DNA of 64,000 nt from contig NZ_LWBS01000154.1 of NCBI RefSeq assembly GCF_001652265.1, forward strand, positions 36,504 to 100,503. Direction: 5' to 3'. Made by a program: the position numbers and the translations under genes. Positions 16,098 to 24,696 of the stretch are shown in pieces. Below the pieces are notes generated by a model that was given only the letters and a program-made list of their open reading frames with translations, did no database searches and was not told the DNA's origin. The first letter of the stretch is position 1. Each line of letters begins with the position of its first letter. Origin of the DNA: Rhizobium leguminosarum (GTDB lineage Bacteria; Pseudomonadota; Alphaproteobacteria; Rhizobiales; Rhizobiaceae).

Positions 16098-16925
16098 ATG
16101 AATTCGACGGTAGATGCGTCTTCGGATATAGATAAGTCCTCTTTGGACAAGTGGCGCCAGGGCGACTACACGGTCGACATCAAGCAGTTCTTGGTGGTTG
16201 ACAGTGTTGAAGACGGCGAGCTTGTGCCATTCGGGTTGGATGTGCCGGGTTTCGTCGTTATTAGCCAGACCTGTGACATCGTCAATTTTGGACCCGGCAA
16301 AGAGCATGTTGTGGTTTGCCCGCTCCGGGAAGTCACTGAAAGCTTTCTGAAGGAAATTCAAAGCGGTCGAACGCCAGTGGCCGCGAAGCTTCAACACCCT
16401 CCTAAAGCGAATCTCGTTATCGACCTAAACCGCATGATGACAGTGCCAAAGAGCGTTTTGAGTACGCTAAAACGCGAAGTCGGATTTAGTGATGATGCCG
16501 AGAGGAACCGTTTTGGCGAGGCGCTGGCTCGTAAGCACGGTCGGTTTGCCTTCCCTGATGATTTCAACGACGAGGTGCTCGGCGCCATCCGAAGCAAAAT
16601 GCAGAAGTGGCACGATCGGGACTCGGATAACGGAAAGGCGTTACGTTCAATCGCGAGCATTCGCGCAACCGCCGCACCGGATTGGGATGCGAAGGTAGTT
16701 GAGGTTGGCTTCAGGGCGATATTGCACCCACAGGACCGGAGGCTGGTCTCTAACGAAAAGATAAATGATGTGTTGAAGTCGCTTTTTGACGGTGTGCTGT
16801 GGCCCGCGAAATACAACAGGGCTAGTCCGCTGTTCATCATGCAAACCTTGGCCGACTTAAGTGCGCAAGATTATGTCGACAGCATGCCTATCGACTGGGA
16901 CTATCTCTCTAGTTCGTCGAGATAG
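16098..16925 (+). CDS. Unknown third protein of cargo operon
   Basis: 275 residues starting 8 bp after the HTH gene. A hydrophobic strand pair around residues 50-60 contains FVVISQTCDIV, followed by EHVVVCPLREV. The Q-T-C-D motif recurs in poorly described bacterial proteins and includes candidate catalytic Cys and Asp. The rest is helical and charged (FGEALARKHGRFAFPDDFND). No membrane segment. It is the last gene of the element, a position often used for cargo. Confidence 0.55.
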   Translation: MNSTVDASSDIDKSSLDKWRQGDYTVDIKQFLVVDSVEDGELVPFGLDVPGFVVISQTCDIVNFGPGKEHVVVCPLREVTESFLKEIQSGRTPVAAKLQHPPKANLVIDLNRMMTVPKSVLSTLKREVGFSDDAERNRFGEALARKHGRFAFPDDFNDEVLGAIRSKMQKWHDRDSDNGKALRSIASIRATAAPDWDAKVVEVGFRAILHPQDRRLVSNEKINDVLKSLFDGVLWPAKYNRASPLFIMQTLADLSAQDYVDSMPIDWDYLSSSSR

Positions 16926-16997
16926 AATCGGGCCGGTTTCCGGTGATTCGCGGACTCCACCCCAATATGCTGAATGGACGAATGGGTACGAGGTTCC

Positions 16998-17017
16998 GGT
17001 AGCTATGTGGTCGCTGA
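16998..17017. promoter_or_regulatory. Right-end copy of integrase arm-site-like repeat
   Basis: This 20-bp segment (GGTAGCTATGTGGTCGCTGA) matches 2188-2207 near the left end at 19 of 20 positions in the same orientation. Paired short repeats inside both ends of a tyrosine-integrase element are expected for arm-type binding sites. Confidence 0.45.
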
Positions 17018-17033
17018 CCAATGTGCACACGCC

Positions 17034-17053
17034 AGACGCCCAATTGAGCGTCT
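17034..17053 (+). terminator. Possible weak terminator after cargo operon
   Basis: AGACGC and GCGTCT form a 6-bp stem with an 8-nt loop between the last cargo gene and the right attachment repeat. The following TAATAAG is only weakly U-rich. Confidence 0.3.
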
Positions 17054-17077
17054 AATAAGCGTATGATTTTATTGGAG

Positions 17078-17132
17078 AAACTGGAGCGGGCGAAGGGATT
17101 CGAACCCTCGACCCCAACCTTGGCAAGGTTGT
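17078..17132. repeat. Right attachment-site copy within tRNA-Gly
   Basis: This is the 55-bp partner of the repeat at 1996-2050. It covers the 3' portion of the intact tRNA-Gly gene, so integration kept the tRNA functional. The element lies on the 3' side of the tRNA and the integrase gene is at the far end. Confidence 0.9.
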
Positions 17133-17156
17133 GCTCTACCCCTGAGCTACACCCGC
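17082..17156 (-). tRNA. tRNA-Gly(GCC)
   Basis: The minus strand reads a complete cloverleaf. The acceptor 5' strand GCGGGTG pairs with CGCCCGC (one G-U), the D arm has GCTCAGGGGTAGAGC, the anticodon GCC lies at 17122-17124 in CTTGCCAAG, the T arm is GAGGGTTCGAATCCC, and CCA is encoded at 17082-17084. It is the integration target of the element at 1996-17132. Confidence 0.97.
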
Positions 17157-17412
17157 TCAATCCGCATCGGTCCGGGGTAGTTGTTGGACCGTGGGCGCCG
17201 CCTCGCGGCGACCGGCGCTATATGGCCTAACGGGTTTTCAAATGCAACAGGGAAATGACGGAGAGGTGAAGAAAAATTCTGATGCGCGCAGACGCCCGGC
17301 GGAAAGGCCGCAAATGCGGGGCAAAGCGTCGGTCGCAAAGATTGCCAAACGATGTGGACCGACTTAATCAGGACGCCTCGCTTTTTTCCCTTCCTGCCCA
17401 ATGGATTGCCCC

Positions 17413-17922
17413 ATGTCAGAAAATGCCCCGAAGACAAGAGAAGAATTGTTTGCCTTTCTCGATGGGCTCGGCATTGCCCATAAGACGGTCGACCATGCGC
17501 CGGTCTTCACCGTGGCGGAATCGGTGGCCCTGCGCGACGAGATCCCCGGCGGCCACACCAAGAACCTGTTCGTCAAAGACAAGAAGGACAGGTATTTTCT
17601 GCTGACCGTGGAGGAAAATGCCGAGGTCGACCTCAAGCAGCTGCATAATTTGATCGGCGGGTCCGGCCGGGTCTCCTTCGGCAGGGCGGAAAAGCTGATG
17701 GAATATCTCGGCGTCATCCCTGGGGCCGTCACCGCCTTCGGCGCGATCAACGATACCGCAGAGAATGTCACCTTCGTGCTCGATGCCGAGCTGATGCGCG
17801 AGGAGATCGTCAACTGCCATCCGCTATCCAACGATGCGACGACCTCGATTGCGAGCAGCGATCTCATCCATTTCATGGAAGCGACCGGACATAAGCCGCT
17901 TGTCTTGAAAGTGACGTCCTGA
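17413..17922 (+). CDS. proX: Prolyl-tRNA deacylase-type editing protein (YbaK/ProX family)
   Basis: 169 residues from ATG 17413 (ATG 17401 is also possible). A single YbaK/aa-tRNA deacylase domain covers the protein: THE-like VDHAPVFTVAESVALRDEIP, then GGHTKNLFVKDKKDRYFLL and GVIPGAVTAFGAIND, as in PrdX/ProX free-standing editing factors that remove mischarged alanine from tRNA-Pro. Cytoplasmic. It is the first conserved chromosomal gene right of the tRNA. The symbol follows this family. Confidence 0.85.
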   Translation: MSENAPKTREELFAFLDGLGIAHKTVDHAPVFTVAESVALRDEIPGGHTKNLFVKDKKDRYFLLTVEENAEVDLKQLHNLIGGSGRVSFGRAEKLMEYLGVIPGAVTAFGAINDTAENVTFVLDAELMREEIVNCHPLSNDATTSIASSDLIHFMEATGHKPLVLKVTS

Positions 17923-17938
17923 CATACGATTTTAGCGC

Positions 17939-18045
17939 TAAAGCGCGTCACGGTCTTTTAGATTCGCTTGCCGCGCTTTAGTCTTTGGTTTTGCGCATGC
18001 CTTTATCGCAAAACCGCACCATAGTTTTGCGCGACATGCTTTAGC
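17939..18045. repeat. RIME-like intergenic repeat
   Basis: The block AAAGCGCGTC...GATTCGC...GCGCTTTA plus GCGCATG...TTATCGCAAAACCG...GTTTTGCGCGACATGC forms nested palindromes. Close relatives occur at 20098, 32729 and 62238 in this window. Rhizobial intergenic mosaic elements have this structure. Confidence 0.7.
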
Positions 18046-18082
18046 AAAGACGCCGGCAGGATCGGCGCGGCGGGAGATACCT

Positions 18083-19057
18083 ATGAGCGGCAGCGACAAC
18101 CCCTATAACGCTTCCTTCGGAAATCAGATGACGGCGACGACAAGCTTCAGTGCTACGCCGGAACCCGCGGCTGCGGCCGGCAGCTACATCACCGAGACGA
18201 CGACCGCGAATTTCGGCAAGGACGTCATCGAGGAATCGCGCAAGCAGCCGGTGCTGGTCGATTTCTGGGCGCCCTGGTGCGGTCCGTGCAAGCAGCTGAC
18301 GCCGGTCTTGGAGAAGGTGATCAACGAGGCCAAGGGCCGTGTCCGGCTGGTCAAGATGAATATCGACGATCATCCCTCGATCGCCGGCCAGCTCGGCATC
18401 CAGTCGATCCCCGCCGTCATCGCCTTCGTCAATGGCCGTCCTGCCGACGGTTTCATGGGCGCGGTGCCGGAAAGCCAGATCCAGCAGTTCATCGACCGGA
18501 TCGCCGGTCCGGCCGGCGCCGACGAGGCGGCCGAAATCGAAGCGGTGGTTGCGGAAGCGGCGGAACTGCTTGCCGCCGGCAATATCGACGAGGCCGCTCA
18601 GCTCTATGGCGCCGTGATGCAGGCCGATCCCGAGAATGCCAAGGCGCTTGCCGGCATGGCCGAATGCATGATCGCCGCCAACCAGCATCAGCGGGCGCGC
18701 GAAATACTGACGGAATTGCCGGAAGAGCTGGCGAAAGACGCCGGCATCCAGGCCGTGCTGATGAAGCTCGAGCAGATCGAGGAGGCCCGCAAGCTCGGTG
18801 ATCCCGTTGCGCTCGAGCGCGAGCTGGCTGCCAATCCCGATGACCACGAGGCGCGGATCAAGCTTGCCAAGATCCTCAATGTCGAAGGCCGCCGCGACGA
18901 GGCGGCCGACCATCTGCTGCTGATCATGCGCAAGGACCGTGCCTTCGACGATGACGGCGCCCGCCGCCAGCTGCTGCAGTTCTTCGAGGTCTGGGGCTTC
19001 AAGGATCCAGCGACGGTTGCAGCGCGCCGCAAGCTTTCGGCGATGCTGTTCTCCTAA
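18083..19057 (+). CDS. cnoX: Thioredoxin-TPR co-chaperone (YbbN/CnoX type)
   Basis: 324 residues. The N-terminal ~45 residues are a flexible S/T/A-rich leader, followed by a thioredoxin domain with intact active site W65-C66-G67-P68-C69-K70. The C-terminal half is helical with TPR-like repeats (LLAAGNIDEAAQLYGAVMQ; MIAANQHQRAREILTEL). E. coli YbbN has an altered active site and works as a chaperedoxin; the CGPC here suggests redox activity as well. It is followed by the LON-domain and Trm112 genes. Confidence 0.87.
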   Translation: MSGSDNPYNASFGNQMTATTSFSATPEPAAAAGSYITETTTANFGKDVIEESRKQPVLVDFWAPWCGPCKQLTPVLEKVINEAKGRVRLVKMNIDDHPSIAGQLGIQSIPAVIAFVNGRPADGFMGAVPESQIQQFIDRIAGPAGADEAAEIEAVVAEAAELLAAGNIDEAAQLYGAVMQADPENAKALAGMAECMIAANQHQRAREILTELPEELAKDAGIQAVLMKLEQIEEARKLGDPVALERELAANPDDHEARIKLAKILNVEGRRDEAADHLLLIMRKDRAFDDDGARRQLLQFFEVWGFKDPATVAARRKLSAMLFS

Positions 19058-19229
19058 AGCCACGCGTCCGACAAGACACGCTATCAGTTTGAATCTACGC
19101 AGCGTCCTTTGCGCGTCTAAAAAGCGCGCGGCGTTGTAAGTTTCGAGCATCTGCCCTTGCGTTTTCGGGCGAGGGCACCACATTCTCGTGAGGACGGGCA
19201 TGCCCGTTACAAGAATGCGGGACGGTTTC

Positions 19230-19901
19230 ATGCAAGTCGGGAATGCCAGATACCTGAAGCCGGGCGATCTGCCTGATGCGATCGCTGTCTTCCCCCTGAC
19301 CGGCGCCCTCCTCCTGCCGGCCGGGCAGCTTCCCCTCAACATTTTCGAGCCGCGCTATCTGGCGATGCTGGATGCAGCGCTGACCGGAAACCGGCTGATC
19401 GGCATGGTGCAGCCGGCACTCGGCGAACATGAGGACAAGGGCAGCGAGCCCAATCTTGCCGCTGTCGGCTGCCTCGGCCGCATCACCTCCTTCGCGGAGA
19501 CCGGCGACGGGCGCTATATCGTATCGCTGACCGGCGTCTGCCGCTTCCGGCTGCTGGAAGAGAAAGCGACCAACGATCCCTTCCGTATCTTCCGTATCGC
19601 CCCGTTCATCGCCGACCTCTCGGCCGCAAACGAGGAGGAGGCGGTCGACCGCGCAGCGCTTCTGACCGCCTTCAAGGCCTATCTCGATGCCAACAAGCTG
19701 GAGGCAGACTGGGAGAGCGTCGAGCGGGCGAGCAACCTGACGCTGGTCAATTCGCTGGCGATGATGTCGCCCTTCGGGCCGGCGGAAAAGCAGGCGCTGC
19801 TGGAGGCGCCCGACCTGAAGACGCGGGCCGAGACGCTGATCGCCATTACCGAAATCGTGCTGGCGCGTGTCTTCGGTGACTCCGACACGGTTCTGCAGTA
19901 G
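19230..19901 (+). CDS. LON peptidase N-terminal domain protein
   Basis: 223 residues from ATG 19230. In-frame ATG 19200 (with GAGG upstream) and GTG 19188 are alternatives. The whole protein is the substrate-binding domain of Lon without ATPase or protease parts: IAVFPLTGALLLPAGQLPLN, then IFEPRYLAMLD and VGCLGRITSF. Stand-alone LON-domain proteins are common beside ybbN in Alphaproteobacteria. They may bind unfolded protein; exact role unknown. Confidence 0.85.
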   Translation: MQVGNARYLKPGDLPDAIAVFPLTGALLLPAGQLPLNIFEPRYLAMLDAALTGNRLIGMVQPALGEHEDKGSEPNLAAVGCLGRITSFAETGDGRYIVSLTGVCRFRLLEEKATNDPFRIFRIAPFIADLSAANEEEAVDRAALLTAFKAYLDANKLEADWESVERASNLTLVNSLAMMSPFGPAEKQALLEAPDLKTRAETLIAITEIVLARVFGDSDTVLQ

Positions 19902-19910
19902 ACTTCAGCC

Positions 19911-20099
19911 ATGGATGAAAAACTCAGCCGCGTCGATCCAAAACTGCTCGACCTCCTGGTCTGCCCGCTCTCCAAGGGCCGGCTTTCCTATGATCGCGAG
20001 CAGAATGAGCTCGTCTCGGAAAAGGCACGGCTTGCCTATCCGATCCGCGACGGCATTCCGATCATGCTGGTGTCCGAGGCCCGCCGCCTCGACGACTAA
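19911..20099 (+). CDS. Trm112-family small protein
   Basis: 62 residues, starting 9 bp after the LON-domain gene. It contains [17 protein letters not shown] and [13 protein letters not shown], diagnostic of the Trm112/YcaR family of short proteins that partner methyltransferases or act as zinc-ribbon-like factors. Only one of the usual cysteines (in VCPL) is kept. Its stop codon touches a RIME-like repeat. Confidence 0.9.
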   Translation: MDEKLSRVDPKLLDLLVCPLSKGRLSYDREQNELVSEKARLAYPIRDGIPIMLVSEARRLDD

Positions 20100-20245
20100 A
20101 GCGCGTCGCGATCTTTCAGATTCAATCCTCGCGCTTTTTTTGCGCATGTCGTTATCGCAAAACCGCTGCACAGTTTTGCCATGCTCTGGAGCAACTCCAG
20201 GCAAAGCGCGAAGCGCTTTTGCCGGGAATTGCGTAAAAACAAAGG
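20098..20245. repeat. Composite RIME-like repeat
   Basis: The first part (20098-20190) is the same palindromic family as at 17939. The second part (20186-20245) has TCTGGAGCAACTCCAG, GCGCGAAGCGC and CCGGGAATTGCGTAAAAACAA, also seen at 29654. It fills the gap between Trm112 and the convergent hydroxylase gene. Confidence 0.7.
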
Positions 20246-21460
20246 TTAAATCGTCTCTCCGGCAAGCAGGCGCGGATTGTCCTTTGCCGTCGTTCCGGCC
20301 GCCTGGCCGATGAAGAAGGATTTGAGGCGCGGTAGCCGGTCGACGATGCCGAGGCCGACGTCGCGGGCGATGCGGATCGGCGTTGCGTCGTTGGAGAAGA
20401 GCCGGTTCAAGACGTCGGTCGTCACCCCCATGCGGAAAGTGTCGAAGCGCCGCCAGGTCTGGTAGCGCTCGAGAATGTTGATCGAGCCGATATCGAGGCC
20501 GAGGCGATCGGCGTCCACGATGGTTTCGGCAAGTGCCGCCACATCCTTGAAGCCGAGATTGAGCCCCTGACCGGAAATCGGGTGGATGCCATGGGCGGCG
20601 TCGCCGGCCAGCGCGAAACGCGGCGCGACGAAGGAGCGGGCGAGCGTCAGGCCGAGCGGGAAGGCGCGCTTGTCGCCGATCACTTTCAGGCTCCCAAGCT
20701 TGTGGCCGAACCGGCGTTCGAGCTCTTCCTCGAAGATCAGGTCGTCGGCAGCGACCAGCCGGTTGGCATCCGGCGTCCGCTCTGTCCAGACGAGCGAGGA
20801 GCGGTTGTTCTTGAGCGGCAGAATGGCGAAGGGGCCGGCCGGCAGAAAATGTTCCTCGGCGCACCCGTCATGCGGCCGCTCGTGTTCGACTGTTGCAACG
20901 ATGCCGGACTGGCCATAGTCCCAGGTGACGGTCCTGATGCCGGCGAGATCGCGCAGCGTCGAGCGCACGCCGTCGCAGGCGACCAATAGCTTGGTTTCCA
21001 GCGCGCTGCCGTCCGAAAGCGTGACCGTGGCATGGGTGTCATGGGTCTTCAGCTCCGTGGCGCCGAGCCCGTGGCGGATGTCGATGCCGAGCCGGTCGCA
21101 GGCGCCGCGCAGGGCTGCGACCATCACGACATTCGGGATCATGTGGGCGAAGGGCCGGCCTTCGGCGACTTCGCCGTCGAAGGTCAGAAAAACCGGACGC
21201 ACCGGATCGGAGGTCTTGGAGTCGGTGACGATCATTTTGGTGATCGGCTGGGCTTCCGGCTCGATCTCGTTCCAGATGCCGAAGACCTCGAGCATCTTTG
21301 CCGCCGCCGCGATGATGGCGGAGGCACGCGTATCGTTTTTCCAGACATGTTCGGGAGCCGCCTCGACGACGGCGACATTCAGATGCGGCGCGGCCTGTTT
21401 GACCGCGACAGCGGCGGAAAGGCCGACATAACCCCCGCCCACAACCAGCATGTCCAGCAT
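20246..21460 (-). CDS. FAD-dependent ubiquinone-biosynthesis hydroxylase (UbiH/UbiF-like)
   Basis: 404 residues. The N-terminal FAD-binding motif is VVGGGYVGLSAAVAV. The second flavin motif, FALAGDAAHGIHPISGQGLN, near residue 290 is the GD motif of aromatic monooxygenases in the UbiH/VisC family. These add hydroxyl groups to the ring in ubiquinone synthesis at the inner membrane face. Which position it modifies cannot be read, since rhizobia may use one enzyme for several steps. It is divergent from tesB. Confidence 0.85.
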   Translation of the reverse strand: MLDMLVVGGGYVGLSAAVAVKQAAPHLNVAVVEAAPEHVWKNDTRASAIIAAAAKMLEVFGIWNEIEPEAQPITKMIVTDSKTSDPVRPVFLTFDGEVAEGRPFAHMIPNVVMVAALRGACDRLGIDIRHGLGATELKTHDTHATVTLSDGSALETKLLVACDGVRSTLRDLAGIRTVTWDYGQSGIVATVEHERPHDGCAEEHFLPAGPFAILPLKNNRSSLVWTERTPDANRLVAADDLIFEEELERRFGHKLGSLKVIGDKRAFPLGLTLARSFVAPRFALAGDAAHGIHPISGQGLNLGFKDVAALAETIVDADRLGLDIGSINILERYQTWRRFDTFRMGVTTDVLNRLFSNDATPIRIARDVGLGIVDRLPRLKSFFIGQAAGTTAKDNPRLLAGETI

Positions 21461-21544
21461 CGCGCCGCTCCCGTACCTTATGCCTCAGATGTGCTCTATA
21501 TAGATCATCGCAACTTCAGTTCCTACCGCCGGGAGACATAGAAA

Positions 21545-22429
21545 ATGACGGGCGAGACATCAGGGCCTTCGGCGATGGAGACGCTGCTTTCGACGCTCGA
21601 CCTCGAGCCGATCGAGGTCGATATCTTCCGCGGCCGCAGCCCCAAGGTCGGCTGGCAGCGGGTCTTCGGCGGCCAGGTGATCGGCCAGGCGCTGATGGCG
21701 GCGCAGCGCACCATCGAGGGCGAACGTTTCGTCCATTCGCTGCATGCTTATTTCATGCGGCCCGGCGATCCCTCGGTGCCGATCATCTACCAGGCGGAGC
21801 GCATCCGCGACGGGTCGAGCTTCAACACGCGGCGCGTCGTCGCCATCCAGCACGGCAAGGCAATCTTCGCGCTGTCGGCCTCCTTCCAGGTTGAGGAGCC
21901 AGGCTTCGAGCACCAGATCGCAATGCCCGAGATCGAGATGCCGGAGGCACTGCTCGGCGAGCAGCAGATCAAGGATCAGTATCTCGCGCATGCGCCGGAG
22001 GCGATCCGAAAATACTGGCAGCGTGAGCGGCCTATCGAGATCCGTCCCGTCTCGCTGACGCATTATTTTTCCGACAGGAAGCTCGATCCCAAACAGGATG
22101 TCTGGGTGCGTGCCACTGGCCCGGTTCCCGACGACCGGCTCTATCAGGCGGCGGTGCTTGCCTATCTTTCGGACATGACGCTGCTCGATACGTCGCTCTA
22201 TGCGCACGGAACGTCCATCTTCGACCAGAGCCTGCAGGTGGCGAGCCTCGATCACTCCATGTGGTTCCACAGACCCTGCAAGCTCGACGACTGGCTGCTT
22301 TATACGCAGGACAGTCCGTCGGCTTCAGGCGCCAGAGGATTAACCCGGGGTAGCCTATTTACACGATCCGGTAGCCTGATTGCATCGGTCGCGCAGGAAG
22401 GCCTGATTCGGAAAAAGGCAAATGAATAA
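21545..22429 (+). CDS. tesB: Acyl-CoA thioesterase II
   Basis: 294 residues, the usual TesB length, with two hot-dog domains. The first contains GWQRVFGGQVIGQAL and RDGSSFNTRRVVAIQ; the second contains YLSDMTLLDTSLYAHG (with the Asp of the catalytic set), SLDHSMWFHRPCKLDDW, and near the end ASVAQEGLIR with the Gln. It hydrolyses medium- to long-chain acyl-CoA in the cytoplasm. Start ATG 21545. Confidence 0.92.
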   Translation: MTGETSGPSAMETLLSTLDLEPIEVDIFRGRSPKVGWQRVFGGQVIGQALMAAQRTIEGERFVHSLHAYFMRPGDPSVPIIYQAERIRDGSSFNTRRVVAIQHGKAIFALSASFQVEEPGFEHQIAMPEIEMPEALLGEQQIKDQYLAHAPEAIRKYWQRERPIEIRPVSLTHYFSDRKLDPKQDVWVRATGPVPDDRLYQAAVLAYLSDMTLLDTSLYAHGTSIFDQSLQVASLDHSMWFHRPCKLDDWLLYTQDSPSASGARGLTRGSLFTRSGSLIASVAQEGLIRKKANE

Positions 22430-22551
22430 TAATTGTGCAACTTTTTGAATTTGCGCGTTATTTGTGCGCTTATCGGCCAATCATTTGCCTGTTTATTGGC
22501 ACTCTTTATTATAATCTTTACTTTTCAATAGCTTACCACCCGCCCCGAATC

Positions 22552-22567
22552 TGGCACGTCCCTTGAA
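22552..22567 (+). promoter_or_regulatory. Sigma-54 promoter of glnK-amtB
   Basis: TGGCACG-TCCC-TTGAA matches the -24/-12 consensus (TGGCACG-N4-TTGCA/T) except that the -12 GC is GA. GG and GA are separated by exactly 10 bp, as required for RpoN. A TTGCGCG/TGTGCGC pair at 22451-22469 upstream could be an NtrC enhancer. Nitrogen-limited activation of glnK-amtB by NtrC and sigma-54 is established in rhizobia. Confidence 0.8.
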
Positions 22568-22634
22568 TGTGTATTGGCCGGTCGCTGTTCAGGAATGTCA
22601 GCGGCAAGGAGAGTCGGCTCCGCGCCGAGGATAA

Positions 22635-22991
<357 letters not shown>

Positions 22992-23018
22992 GAACGGCAG
23001 ATCAAGGAGCTTTACCCA

Positions 23019-24446
23019 ATGTCAATTTCGAAGTTTTCTTCCACCTTTGCGCGTCTTTGCGCAGCAACGGCTGCTCTTCTGGCGCCGGCCGTTGCTTTCG
23101 CGCAGGAGGCTGCACCAGCTGCCACCGCCGCCGCCGCTCCTGCTTTCACCATGGACAAGGGTGACAATACCTGGATGCTCGTATCCTCGGCGCTCGTCCT
23201 TCTGATGACCATCCCCGGCCTTGCGCTTTTCTACGGCGGTCTCGTCCGCGCCAAGAACATGCTCTCGGTGCTGATGCAGGTCTTCATGATCACGGCCGTC
23301 GTGGCGCTGATCTGGGTGACCTATGGCTATTCGCTCGCCTTCACCGACGGCGGCTCGCTGAACAGCTTCGTCGGCGGCTTCTCCAAGGCGTTCCTCGCCG
23401 GCGTCAACACGTCGTCGCTCGCCGAAACCTTCTCGAAGGGCGTCGCCATTCCGGAATACACCTTCATCGTCTTCCAGATGACCTTCGCCTGCATCACGCC
23501 CGGCCTGATCGTCGGCGCATTCGCCGAGCGCATCAAGTTCTCGGCCGTCATGCTCTTCGTCGTGCTCTGGGTCACCTTCATCTACTTCCCGATGGCCCAC
23601 ATGGTCTGGTTCTGGGGCGGTCCGAGCTCCTACACCTCGCCGGCCGGCCTGATCTTCTCCTACGGCGCAATCGACTTCGCCGGCGGCACGGTCGTTCACA
23701 TCAATGCCGGTATTGCGGGCCTCGTCGGCGCCATCATGCTCGGCAAGCGCACGGGCTATAAGAAGGAAATCATGGCTCCGCACTCGATGACGCTGACCAT
23801 GGTCGGCGCCTCGCTGCTCTGGGTCGGCTGGTTCGGCTTCAATGCCGGCTCCAACCTCGAAGCCAATGCCTATGCCTCGCTTGCCTTTATCAACACCTTC
23901 GTCGCAACGGCTGCCGCCGCTGTGTCCTGGTGCATCGTCGAATCCCTCACCCGCGGCAAGGCTTCGATGCTGGGTGGCGCTTCCGGCGCGGTTGCCGGTC
24001 TCGTCGCCATTACCCCGGCGGCAGGCTTTGCCGGCCCGATGGGCGCGATCGTTCTCGGCCTCATCGTCTCGCCGGTCTGCTACTTCTTCGTCGACGTCGT
24101 GAAGAACAAGTTCAACTACGACGACAGCCTCGATGTCTTCGGCGTCCATTGCGTCGGCGGCATCATCGGCGCTCTCGGCACCGGTATCCTCGTCAACCCG
24201 GCGCTCGGCGGTGCAGGCATCGTCGATTATTCGACTGCAGACTTCGCAGCCTCCTATGCCGGCACGGCAACCCAGGTCTGGGCTCAGGCCAAGGGCGTGC
24301 TGACGACGCTGCTGTGGTCGGGCATCGGCTCGGCGATCCTCTACAAGATCGTCGACGTCGTGATCGGCCTGCGTGTCACCGTTGAAGCCGAACGCGAAGG
24401 TCTCGACCTTTCGACCCACGGCGAAGCCGCCTACCACTCTTCCTGA
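23019..24446 (+). CDS. amtB: Ammonium transporter AmtB
   Basis: 475 residues. A cleavable signal peptide (to ~AFAQEA, residues 25-31) is followed by an alanine-rich stretch and eleven predicted membrane helices of the Amt/Rh fold. Seen are DNTWMLVSSALVLLMTIPGL, FAGGTVVHINAGIAGLVGA with the first conserved pore His, and DDSLDVFGVHCVGGIIGALG with the second. It moves ammonium across the inner membrane as a trimer and is gated by the GlnK encoded just upstream. Confidence 0.96.
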   Translation: MSISKFSSTFARLCAATAALLAPAVAFAQEAAPAATAAAAPAFTMDKGDNTWMLVSSALVLLMTIPGLALFYGGLVRAKNMLSVLMQVFMITAVVALIWVTYGYSLAFTDGGSLNSFVGGFSKAFLAGVNTSSLAETFSKGVAIPEYTFIVFQMTFACITPGLIVGAFAERIKFSAVMLFVVLWVTFIYFPMAHMVWFWGGPSSYTSPAGLIFSYGAIDFAGGTVVHINAGIAGLVGAIMLGKRTGYKKEIMAPHSMTLTMVGASLLWVGWFGFNAGSNLEANAYASLAFINTFVATAAAAVSWCIVESLTRGKASMLGGASGAVAGLVAITPAAGFAGPMGAIVLGLIVSPVCYFFVDVVKNKFNYDDSLDVFGVHCVGGIIGALGTGILVNPALGGAGIVDYSTADFAASYAGTATQVWAQAKGVLTTLLWSGIGSAILYKIVDVVIGLRVTVEAEREGLDLSTHGEAAYHSS

Positions 24447-24457
24447 TCACAGGGTTT

Positions 24458-24484
24458 GCGGCGCCCGGCAAAAGGGCGCCGCTT
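24458..24484 (+). terminator. Hairpin after amtB
   Basis: GCGGCGCCC and GGGCGCCGC form a perfect 9-bp stem with a 7-nt loop, 12 nt after the amtB stop. The T run is short (TTC). Confidence 0.6.
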
Positions 24485-24525
24485 CACGGCCCGTCGCGGC
24501 CTATCTAACCATAGACCGCATTTCG

Positions 24526-24554
24526 CCCGGACCTTTCAAGGTTCGGGCCTTTTT
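24526..24554 (+). terminator. Second rho-independent terminator after amtB
   Basis: CCCGGACC and GGTTCGGG form an 8-bp stem (one mismatched pair) with a 6-nt loop, followed by CC and TTTTTT. It isolates glnK-amtB from ftsK. Confidence 0.8.
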
Positions 24555-24696
24555 CATTTCCCTGTCCGGAATTGTCGCCCGGCTATGCATGGTTAACATC
24601 GCTTTAACCCGGCTCTGATTAGGTAGAGCGGACGCATTTTGGCACGGCGAAGCTTCAGCGATTCGCGTGTCCTCAGGCATTGGACGGGTTAGACAC

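Noticed and set aside
23022..24437. 471-codon minus-strand ORF opposite amtB
   Set aside because: An antisense reading of a conserved gene with strong third-position GC. Composition is unlike a folded protein.
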